A stretch of DNA of 6,608 bases, taken from NCBI GenBank assembly GCA_019239815.1, contig JAFAZL010000052.1, positions 1 to 6,608 of the forward strand, given 5' to 3'. The translations under genes and the position numbers were made by a program. The DNA is from Acidobacteriota bacterium (GTDB lineage Bacteria; Acidobacteriota; Terriglobia; Acidoferrales; UBA7541). Positions within the stretch are counted from its first letter, which is position 1, and the number at the start of each line of letters is the position of its first letter. The notes below the pieces were generated by a model that was given only the letters and a program-made list of their open reading frames with translations, did no database searches and was not told where the DNA came from. Positions 1-4,899 of this stretch are shown here, one piece after another.

Positions 1-306
1 ACCAGCGCCGCCCTCACAATCAATCTTGACCAATTCCCGCCCATATCCCCTCCCGCAACTTTCCGATTTGTCACGATTTCCACCCGCACCGGTAGGGGCG
101 GGGCTTGCCCCGCCCGACGTGGCGTCCTGGCGCAACACGATCGCGGAGCCAGGCGCCACTTTCCGAGAAGCATCACCAGGTCCAATCCAAAGCCGAACGC
201 TCACCGCTTTAACCGTCCCCGAATCAATCGTTTGGAGTGATTTTCCGACAGGTCCTGCAAGCCGCGCTGTCACATCTTCCCGCCAACCGCAGCCACCACC
301 CGACAC
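1..306 (-). CDS. Doubtful open frame running off the left edge; unidentified
   Basis: On the minus strand a frame stays open for 102 codons, from a GTG at 306 (just after an in-frame TGA at 310-312) to the window edge. Part of the translation looks protein-like (WREDVTARLAGPVGKS, then VKAVSVRLWIGPGDASRKV), but I recognise no family. The frame crosses the GC hairpin at 96-115, a repeat that normally lies between genes. Its third positions are less GC-rich than those of the trp genes, and no convincing ribosome binding site precedes the GTG. A competing reading is a gene starting at the ATG at 44 (MGGNWSRLIVRAAL...), which has an AGGGG-type purine run just upstream and would have only 14 complete codons in view. 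The plus strand is also open here (26-331) but resembles nothing. At best this is the start or remnant of a gene continuing to the left. Confidence 0.18.
   Translation of the reverse strand, partial: MSGGGCGWREDVTARLAGPVGKSLQTIDSGTVKAVSVRLWIGPGDASRKVAPGSAIVLRQDATSGGASPAPTGAGGNRDKSESCGRGYGRELVKIDCEGGAG
92..118. repeat. REP-like GTAG-headed GC hairpin
   Basis: A GTAG tetranucleotide (92-95) runs directly into a 9-bp perfect inverted repeat, GGGCGGGGC (96-104) with GCCCCGCCC (107-115), closed by a two-base loop and followed by GAC. A 5' GTAG joined to a short GC stem-loop is the hallmark of bacterial REP elements, which in several phyla are moved by RAYT transposases. No RAYT gene is in the window, so the mobilisation idea is inference. 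Confidence 0.55.
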
Positions 307-420
307 CGATCAACGCAGCATGATCGCGTAGGGCGCAGCACTGCTGCGCCCACGCTTGCCCGGGCGTCAAAATTCGTCAATCCGTTTTTTCTGGAGATTG
401 GTGGCAGGACAAAACCGACT
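307..420. other. Gene-free spacer downstream of the glycosylase gene
   Basis: Together with 1-306, where only a doubtful open frame exists, this makes a left flank without a confident gene. It lies downstream of the uracil-DNA glycosylase gene, which ends at 421 on the minus strand. Contents are the GTAG hairpin at 328-351, a GCCCGGGC palindrome near 358-365, and otherwise unremarkable sequence. I see no stem followed by a T-tract on the minus strand, so no intrinsic terminator can be assigned to the 1976-421 gene pair. Confidence 0.5.
328..351. repeat. Second REP-like GTAG-headed hairpin
   Basis: GTAG (328-331) leads into a 10-bp inverted repeat, GGGCGCAGCA (331-340) with TGCTGCGCCC (342-351), with a single central base. 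The geometry matches the hairpin at 92-118 (GTAG then GC stem), but the stem sequence differs. It is therefore a second member of the same general class rather than a direct copy. It lies about 70 nt downstream of the glycosylase stop and could weakly terminate or stabilise that transcript, although no T-tract follows on either strand. Confidence 0.5.
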
Positions 421-1122
421 CTACGCCTTCGCTTTCAAATACTTCTTCACCCGCCCCAATACCTTCGCATACATCGCCAACGTCACCTTGCCGGTAGACG
501 TATTCTGCTGGCTCGGATGATAAACCCCAAACAATCGCGCTCCGACGCTCGGCAAATCCACCTCGGCCCCATGCCCAAACGGACACGCCGCCCTCGACGT
601 GATAAATCCCTGCTCCTTCAAAATCCCCAAGTAAACATCCCACCCAATCTTCCCCAGCGCCAAAATCGCCCGCGGTTTCAATATCTCCAGCTCGCGCTCC
701 AAGTAAGGTCTGCAATGCGCCAACTCACTCGGCAGCGGCTTGTTATCCGGCGGAGCACATCGCGCCGCCGCCGTAATATACGCATCGATCAGCTTCAGCC
801 CATCGTCGCGCTGCACTGCCACCGGCCGATTCGCAAACCCCGCGTCATACAACGCGCGATACAAAAATTCACCCGACTTGTCTCCAGTAAATGGCCGCCC
901 CGTACGATTCGACCCATGCGCTCCTGGCGCCAGCCCCACCAACATCAACTCAGCGCGAGGATCGCCAAATCCCGGCACCGGCTTGCCCCAATAAATCCAA
1001 TCGCGGTACGCCCGCCGCTTCTCACGCGCCACAGCCTCACGATACGCAACCAGCCGCGGACACTTCCGGCACGCAACAATCTCCTCGTCAAGTACGCGCA
1101 AAAGTTCCGCAGCGTCGGGCAT
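421..1122 (-). CDS. Family 5 (UDGb-type) uracil-DNA glycosylase, Fe-S
   Basis: A 233-aa DNA repair enzyme predicted to cut uracil and related deaminated bases from DNA, starting base excision repair. What is seen: CRKCP at 18-22 and later cysteines C122 (RCAPP) and C137 give the four ligands of the 4Fe-4S cluster typical of family 4/5 UDGs. Motif A is GLAPGAHGSNRTGRPFTGD (63-81). The AHGSN form, lacking the family 4 acidic residue, points to family 5, like mycobacterial UdgB and Thermus TTUDGB. Motif B is HPSQQNTSTGK (202-212). Length fits the family and both ends look complete. The ATG at 1122 is 2 nt beyond the stop of the lyase-like gene, so the two are probably one transcript with coupled translation. 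C180 is an extra cysteine not expected to bind the cluster. Family 4 is the alternative but fits motif A less well. Confidence 0.9.
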   Translation of the reverse strand: MPDAAELLRVLDEEIVACRKCPRLVAYREAVAREKRRAYRDWIYWGKPVPGFGDPRAELMLVGLAPGAHGSNRTGRPFTGDKSGEFLYRALYDAGFANRPVAVQRDDGLKLIDAYITAAARCAPPDNKPLPSELAHCRPYLERELEILKPRAILALGKIGWDVYLGILKEQGFITSRAACPFGHGAEVDLPSVGARLFGVYHPSQQNTSTGKVTLAMYAKVLGRVKKYLKAKA

Positions 1123-1124
1123 CG

Positions 1125-1976
1125 CTACGAAGACTTCTGCCGCGTCATCAGCGTCATCAATTCCGCAAACGGCACCGCGCCATCCAACATCGACTGAAAC
1201 GTCCCGCGCTCCAGCAATTCCTTGCCGACTCGCCGCGCGTGACCCAGCGCCGACCGCATCACGCCCGAGCCCATGCTGACGCGCGCCACGCCCATCGCCT
1301 CCAACTCATTCACGTTCGGACCGCCAGCCGTCGCCAGAATATTCACCGGCCCATCGACCGCTTTCACCAACTTCGCGATCGTCGCCGCATCTTTCAGTCC
1401 TGGCACGAACAAACAATCCGCCCCAGCCTTTCGGTATGCTCGCAGCCGCTCCACAGTCCGCTCGAACCGCGTAGCCTCCGGCCCGATCGGCAACAGGTAA
1501 ATATCCGTCCGCGCATTCAATACCAGCGGCACGCCAATCGATTCGCCCGCGCGCCGGATCGCCTGAATTTTTTCCACCTGCGTCGCCAGGTCGACGTGCG
1601 TACTCTCATCGCTCCCGGTTACATCTTCCAGATTCATCCCAACAGCGCCCGCCTCCGCCATCGCCTTCACCGTAGCAGTCATGTCGGCAAGCGTCGGCCC
1701 ATATCCAGCCTCGAGATCTGCCGTCACCGGCACATGCACCGCCCGCGCAATCCGCCCCACAATATCCAGCATCTCATCTCGCGAAATCAGCTGCCCATCC
1801 GCGTAACCCAGCGAAGCCGCAATCCCCGCGCTCGTCGTCGCAATCGCCGGAAACCCCATTTCCTCAAAAACGCGCGCGCTCGCCACATCCCAAGCATTCG
1901 CCAAAATCAAAATCCGCCCGCCATGATGCAACTTCCGCAGCTGCTCCGCCTTCCTCGCCTGCCCCTGTATATCCAT
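1125..1976 (-). CDS. Isocitrate lyase/PEP mutase superfamily protein
   Basis: A 283-aa TIM-barrel enzyme of the ICL/PEP-mutase superfamily, whose members make or break C-C or P-C bonds in 2-oxo or phosphonate acids using Mg2+. Seen: NAWDVASARVFEEMGF (27-42), the substrate-loop TTSAG (47-51), the metal-site segment ADLEAGYG (86-93), NLEDVTG (115-121) and NARTD (154-158). The KKCGH-type catalytic cysteine loop of true isocitrate and methylisocitrate lyases is absent; its place is taken by EDVTGSDE. It is therefore unlikely to be AceA or PrpB and better fits the 'phosphonomutase family' set of unknown substrate (PEP_mutase-like). The frame is open to an ATG at 2039, but the ATG at 1976 is preferred: GAGGGG and AAAGAG purine runs lie just upstream, and it begins at the usual family N-terminus. 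It is followed after 2 nt by the glycosylase gene. The specific reaction cannot be read from sequence. Confidence 0.85.
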   Translation of the reverse strand: MDIQGQARKAEQLRKLHHGGRILILANAWDVASARVFEEMGFPAIATTSAGIAASLGYADGQLISRDEMLDIVGRIARAVHVPVTADLEAGYGPTLADMTATVKAMAEAGAVGMNLEDVTGSDESTHVDLATQVEKIQAIRRAGESIGVPLVLNARTDIYLLPIGPEATRFERTVERLRAYRKAGADCLFVPGLKDAATIAKLVKAVDGPVNILATAGGPNVNELEAMGVARVSMGSGVMRSALGHARRVGKELLERGTFQSMLDGAVPFAELMTLMTRQKSS

Positions 1977-2060
1977 CTCTTTCCCCTCGCGTTGAATCAG
2001 CCTACTACTCGATCGGATAAGATCTGCCCCGGTAAGCACTCGATCCGGTCAAGAAAACTT

Positions 2061-2150
2061 GTCATTCCGACCGGAGCGGGCCGACGCCTTTTCTTCACGT
2101 TCGCTCCCGCGAACGTGTCGGCTCGCGAAGTGGAGGAACCCTCGCTTGAT
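2061..2150. repeat. 90-nt structured intergenic repeat, copy 1
   Basis: This element begins GTCATTCCGACC and ends near TGGAGGAA...TTGAT. It matches 6354-6445 in the same orientation at roughly 80% identity by eye. It folds into an inner 9-bp stem, CACGTTCGC (2096-2104) with GCGAACGTG (2109-2117), and an outer 9-bp stem (2076-2084 with 2118-2126, one G-T wobble) separated by a one-sided bulge. It fills most of the 224-nt spacer between the phosphatase stop (2201) and the lyase-like start (1976). Minus-strand open frames crossing it (such as 2049-2360) are spurious. I see no coding or transposase content. Confidence 0.75.
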
Positions 2151-2200
2151 CACAGCCCTACGAAAATCGTTCCGACATCTCACCCACCCCTCGTCATCCC

Positions 2201-2992
2201 TCACCGCAACAACTGCATCGCTTCTTCGTGAATGATTCCATTCGTACTCAAATAATCCCCGCTGTAAATCGTCCTTTCCCCTTGCACATTCGTCGACCTT
2301 CCCCCCGCCTCTTCCACAATGATCCCCAGCGGCGCCAAATCCCACGGCTTCGAAGTCCAATCCAGCGCCGCATCAATCGCCCCTTCCGCCACCAACATGT
2401 GCTGCCAAAATCCCCCCAGGCAGCGGCTGTTCCGCGAAGCATCCAGCAACCGTCGAATCCGCGCCCGATCCTCCGCATTCTTGCTCGGCCCCGTCCCCGT
2501 CGTAAAAACCATCGCCTCGGCAAGCGCCGTAATCCGCGTAACGCGAATCTTCTCGCCATTCCGAAACGCACCTTCACCGCGATAAGCCCACCAGCGCGTG
2601 CCCAAAGCCGGCGCGCTGCACATCCCCGCCACAATTTCACCGTTCAACTCAATCCCCAGCAGCGTCCCAAACGTAGGAATCCCCCGCGAAAACTCTTCCG
2701 TCCCATCGATTGGGTCGATGATCAGCCGCGCCCGTCCCGCAGCAGGTGCCGCTCCAGATTTCCCGCCTCCCGTCCCTTGCTCCTCCCCATAAACATCCAA
2801 CTCCAACCTGCTCTCCGCCACGCGCTTTCGCGCCATCTTCTCAATCGCGCCATCCGCCTGCGTCAGCGCCGTCCCATCCATCTTCCGCTCGACCCGCAGC
2901 GAGCTGTTGCGAAAACAATCGAGCGACATCGCATCCGCTTCATCCGCAATCCCCCGCAACAGCGCCCCATACCGTTCTCCGTAGCTCACCAT
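2201..2992 (-). CDS. hisN: HisN-type histidinol-phosphatase / inositol monophosphatase family
   Basis: A 263-aa Mg2+-dependent phosphatase of the IMPase fold, probably dephosphorylating histidinol phosphate in histidine biosynthesis. Seen: ALTQADGAIEK (42-52), GEEQG (69-73) with metal ligand E70, DPIDGTEEF (93-101) with D93 and D96, and WDLAP (217-221) with D218. The stretch IPTFGTLLGIE...SAPALGTRWWAYRGEGAF (105-143) resembles HisN of actinobacteria and plants more than SuhB or CysQ. That is the basis for the symbol; generic inositol or nucleotide-bisphosphate phosphatase remains possible. The frame extends to an ATG at 3067, but those codons lie in the hairpin repeat at 3057-3104 and match no family sequence. 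ATG 2992 gives the usual length; GTG 2989 is an alternative, with GGAG five bases upstream. A Gly/Ala-rich insert (73-88) sits between the GEE and DPIDGT motifs. The gene diverges from trpC. Confidence 0.7.
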   Translation of the reverse strand: MVSYGERYGALLRGIADEADAMSLDCFRNSSLRVERKMDGTALTQADGAIEKMARKRVAESRLELDVYGEEQGTGGGKSGAAPAAGRARLIIDPIDGTEEFSRGIPTFGTLLGIELNGEIVAGMCSAPALGTRWWAYRGEGAFRNGEKIRVTRITALAEAMVFTTGTGPSKNAEDRARIRRLLDASRNSRCLGGFWQHMLVAEGAIDAALDWTSKPWDLAPLGIIVEEAGGRSTNVQGERTIYSGDYLSTNGIIHEEAMQLLR

Positions 2993-3056
2993 GTCTCCGT
3001 CATCTTCCCCGAATTTCCTCTGCCCCTGCTGCGCGATCAACCACGAAAATGCACTT

Positions 3057-3104
3057 GGGTGCCGCACCCTCAGCTTTCAGAGGGTGCGGGTTTAGACTTC
3101 ACAT
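3057..3104. repeat. Hairpin repeat upstream of trpC, copy 1
   Basis: A 48-nt unit with a 10-bp perfect stem, CCGCACCCTC (3062-3071) with GAGGGTGCGG (3080-3089), and an 8-base loop. It differs from 4730-4777 at only three positions. It lies in the 258-nt divergent spacer between hisN and trpC. The following bases (GTTTAGACTT) are too T-poor for a classical intrinsic terminator. The element reads equally well on both strands and could cap transcripts from either side. Unlike a terminator, its near-identity extends through the flanks, so I class it as a dispersed repeat. Confidence 0.85.
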
Positions 3105-3142
3105 CGCTTACATCCATCCGTAGCAGCTCAAGTCTGTTCTCG

Positions 3143-3170
3143 CTTTCGACTTTCAACTGTCGACCGTTAA
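3143..3170. repeat. Heptad tandem repeat, block 1
   Basis: Four consecutive 7-mers are visible: CTTTCGA, CTTTCAA, CTGTCGA and a degenerate CCGTTAA. The 24 bases 3141-3164 recur exactly at 4827-4850. With the hairpin at 3057-3104 this forms a module of about 108 nt (3057-3164), repeated as about 121 nt at 4730-4850 upstream of trpB. I see no coding content. Confidence 0.8.
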
Positions 3171-3184
3171 CATGTTCGTCTTTT

Positions 3185-3212
3185 CAGTCACCAGTCACGA
3201 ATCACCAGTCAC
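3185..3212. repeat. CAGTCAC heptad tandem repeat ahead of trpC
   Basis: Four consecutive 7-mers: CAGTCAC, CAGTCAC, GAATCAC, CAGTCAC. The block begins exactly 14 nt (two heptad lengths) after the end of the heptads at 3143-3170, so the two share the same 7-base phase. It ends three bases before a TTGACA hexamer (3216). Similar heptamer runs are dispersed in many bacterial genomes, so a regulator-binding role is only a possibility. Confidence 0.75.
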
Positions 3213-3215
3213 AGT

Positions 3216-3244
3216 TTGACACCGCACAACCACCCATACAAAAT
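3216..3244 (+). promoter_or_regulatory. Candidate trpC promoter giving a leaderless start
   Basis: A perfect -35 hexamer TTGACA (3216-3221) is followed after 17 nt by CAAAAT (3239-3244), a 4/6 match to the -10 consensus. Transcription would begin about 6-7 nt downstream, at or beside the GTG start of trpC (3251). The mRNA would then be leaderless, consistent with the absence of any Shine-Dalgarno-like purine run before that GTG. The -10 is weak, so this is a prediction. Confidence 0.35.
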
Positions 3245-3250
3245 TACTCG

Positions 3251-4069
3251 GTGTCCGCTCAAACCCCAGCCAATACAGGCACGGTTCTCGACCGCATTCT
3301 CGAATCCCGCCGCGCCGCGGTCGATCATCGCAAAAAAGTCCTCCCCGAAACCGCGCTCAAATATGGTGTCGCCGCCGCCACGCCTCTCCGCGACTTTCCC
3401 GCCGCCCTCTCCCGGGACGCCCTCAACGTCATCGCCGAACTGAAACCCGCCTCCCCCTCCCGCGGCGTCATCCGCGATCCCTTCGATCACGTCGCCCTCG
3501 CCCAATCGCTCTCGTCCGCCGGTGCCGCCGCTCTCTCCGTCCTTACCGAGCCCGAATTCTTCGGCGGCACGCTGAAAAATATGCGCGACGCCCGCAAAGA
3601 AATCACGCAGCCCGTTCTCCGCAAAGATTTCATCTTCGATCCCTGGCAAGTCTGGGAATCCCGCGCCAACGACGCCGACAGTTTTTTACTCATCGTAGCC
3701 GCGCTTCGCGATCCCGCTCTCAACGAACTCATCGAACTCGGCCGCGAACTTAAAATGGAGCCTCTCGTCGAGGTTCACACTAAGCCCGAGCTCGATCGCG
3801 CGCTAGCCGCCGGCGCCAAGATCATCGGCGTCAACAATCGCGACCTCAAAACCCTCGAAGTCCGTCTCGACACTTCGTTCGAACTGATCGACCAAATTCC
3901 CGACGATTGCCTCGCCGTCGCAGAGTCCGGCCTCTCCACCAACGCCGACCTCGTCCGCCTCCGCAACGCCGGCTTCGATGCTTTCCTCATCGGCGAATCG
4001 CTGATGTCTGCCGCCGACCCCGGCGCCGCGCTGGCGCAACTCCTTGGTACAGCTCGTACGCAAAGTTAA
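3251..4069 (+). CDS. trpC: Indole-3-glycerol phosphate synthase
   Basis: A 272-aa TIM-barrel enzyme that decarboxylates and closes CdRP to indole-3-glycerol phosphate, the fourth step of tryptophan synthesis. Residues corresponding to the Sulfolobus active site are all present: E63 and K65 in AELKPASPSRG, K125 in LRKDF, E174 in LVEVH, N195 in GVNNRDL, and E225-S226 in AESGL; LTEPEFFGG (98-106) is also typical. The N-terminal helix (LDRILESRRAAV) starts at residue 13. The open frame extends far upstream (to 2228), but only as antisense of the hisN gene. GTG 3251 is the only start near the conserved N-terminus, with no in-frame start codon for at least 60 nt before it. No Shine-Dalgarno sequence is visible. 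It is monofunctional, with trpF as a separate gene 2 nt downstream, unlike the enterobacterial TrpCF fusion. Confidence 0.95.
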   Translation: MSAQTPANTGTVLDRILESRRAAVDHRKKVLPETALKYGVAAATPLRDFPAALSRDALNVIAELKPASPSRGVIRDPFDHVALAQSLSSAGAAALSVLTEPEFFGGTLKNMRDARKEITQPVLRKDFIFDPWQVWESRANDADSFLLIVAALRDPALNELIELGRELKMEPLVEVHTKPELDRALAAGAKIIGVNNRDLKTLEVRLDTSFELIDQIPDDCLAVAESGLSTNADLVRLRNAGFDAFLIGESLMSAADPGAALAQLLGTARTQS

Positions 4070-4071
4070 AA

Positions 4072-4707
4072 ATGGTCCGCGTAAAAATCTGCGGCATCAC
4101 CAATCTCGCCGACGCCAACGCCGCCGTCGATCTCGGCGCCGACGCGCTCGGCTTCAACTTCTACGAAAAAAGCGTCCGTAACATCTCTCCCGCCGCAGCC
4201 TACAAAATCATCCGCGCGCTGCCCGAAAGAATCGAAAAAGTCGGCGTCTTCGTAAGCTGGTCTCCCGAAGCAGTCATCGCTCTCGCCCGCGCCATCGATC
4301 TCGACACCATCCAACTCCACGGCGACGAACCCGCAGCCGTAGCGCGCCAGCTCGCCAACTATTTCCAGGTCACGAAAGCGATGCGCGTGGGAACAGGCTT
4401 CCGCCTCGCACAACTCAAACCATTCGACACTGCGGTCCGCGCTTTCCTCTTCGACGCCGACAAATCCGGCCAATTCGGCGGCACCGGCACGCGCACCGAC
4501 TGGACCATCGCCCGCCGCGCCGCCAAAACCCACGACATCATCCTCGCCGGCGGCCTTACCCCCGATAACGTCGCCGAAGCCATCCTCTACGTCCGCCCCT
4601 ACGCCGTCGACGTCGCCAGCGGCGTAGAATCCGCCCCTGGCAAAAAGTCCCCCGCCAAGCTCCGCGCATTTTTTGCTGAGGTAGAACGAGCGAACCGCCA
4701 GCTCTGA
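4072..4707 (+). CDS. trpF: Phosphoribosylanthranilate isomerase
   Basis: A 211-aa TIM-barrel isomerase that converts N-(5-phosphoribosyl)anthranilate to CdRP, the substrate of TrpC. Seen: KICGIT (5-10) carrying the catalytic base C7, GADALGFNFYEKSVRNI (22-38), VGVFV (57-61), QLHGDE (81-86), FLFDA (125-129) with the general acid D128, GGTGTRTDW (136-144), LAGGLTPDNV (158-167) and DVASGVE (180-186), the phosphate-binding end of the barrel. Length is normal for a monofunctional enzyme. The ATG lies 2 nt after the trpC stop, in an A-rich junction without a Shine-Dalgarno sequence, so translation is probably coupled to trpC. The open frame continues back to 3907 only as a shadow inside trpC. A 192-nt spacer follows before trpB. 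Confidence 0.95.
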   Translation: MVRVKICGITNLADANAAVDLGADALGFNFYEKSVRNISPAAAYKIIRALPERIEKVGVFVSWSPEAVIALARAIDLDTIQLHGDEPAAVARQLANYFQVTKAMRVGTGFRLAQLKPFDTAVRAFLFDADKSGQFGGTGTRTDWTIARRAAKTHDIILAGGLTPDNVAEAILYVRPYAVDVASGVESAPGKKSPAKLRAFFAEVERANRQL

Positions 4708-4729
4708 CCACAACGCCGAGAAGGCTGTC

Positions 4730-4777
4730 GGGTGCCGCACCCTCAGATTTCAGAGGGTGCGGGTTTAGATTCCACAT
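4730..4777. repeat. Hairpin repeat between trpF and trpB, copy 2
   Basis: Second copy of the unit at 3057-3104, same orientation, three substitutions in 48. The 10-bp stem is intact (4735-4744 with 4753-4762); one change falls in the loop and two in the 3' flank. It starts 22 nt after the trpF stop. It could stabilise the trpCF message or slow transcription into trpB, but there is no T-tract that would make it a convincing intrinsic terminator. Confidence 0.85.
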
Positions 4778-4828
4778 AACCCGCATCGACCCGTCACGCA
4801 AACCGATCAATTTGGCCTCTCCTCCCCG

Positions 4829-4856
4829 CTTTCGACTTTCAACTGTCGACTGTCGA
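4829..4856. repeat. Heptad tandem repeat, block 2
   Basis: Four consecutive 7-mers: CTTTCGA, CTTTCAA, CTGTCGA, CTGTCGA. The first three are identical to those at 3143-3163, as are the two bases before them. The spacer between hairpin and heptads (about 49 nt here, about 36 nt in copy 1) is only partly similar, so the module has changed internally while its ends were kept. It directly abuts a candidate trpB promoter. Confidence 0.8.
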
Positions 4857-4875
4857 CCTCCTTCTATCCGATAAT
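4846..4875 (+). promoter_or_regulatory. Candidate promoter for trpB
   Basis: TCGACT (4846-4851, 4/6 to the -35 consensus) lies inside the heptad block. It is followed after 18 nt by GATAAT (4870-4875, 5/6 to the -10 consensus) in a locally AT-rich patch that stands out in this GC-rich spacer. Transcription would start near 4882, leaving a 5' leader of under 20 nt before the trpB ATG. No Shine-Dalgarno sequence is visible in that leader. The -35 match is modest. Confidence 0.35.
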
Positions 4876-4899
4876 ATTCCCTCAAACAAAACAACGCCC

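Noticed and set aside
891..2231. 446-codon plus-strand open frame
   Set aside because: It is antisense to the glycosylase and lyase-like genes and is very rich in Arg, His and Pro, as expected when C-rich third positions are read on the opposite strand. It shows no family motifs.
2993..3067. Longer start for the HisN-like protein at 3067
   Set aside because: The extra 25 codons begin inside the hairpin repeat and match no family sequence; the start at 2992 gives normal length.
2228..3250. N-terminal extension of trpC to 2228
   Set aside because: It is antisense to hisN and then crosses two repeats. Conserved TrpC sequence begins only after 3251, and a 341-residue extension without motifs is implausible.
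3104..3250. Classical trp attenuator with a leader peptide
   Set aside because: I found no short frame with consecutive Trp codons, no terminator with a T-tract and no T-box-like layout upstream of trpC.
4730..4777. Intrinsic terminator after trpF
   Set aside because: The stem is strong, but the following sequence has only a three-base T run. The same unit with its flanks occurs upstream of trpC, so a repeat is the better description.
3057..4850. CRISPR array
   Set aside because: The repeats are two copies 1.6 kb apart with genes between them, and the heptads are contiguous without spacers.
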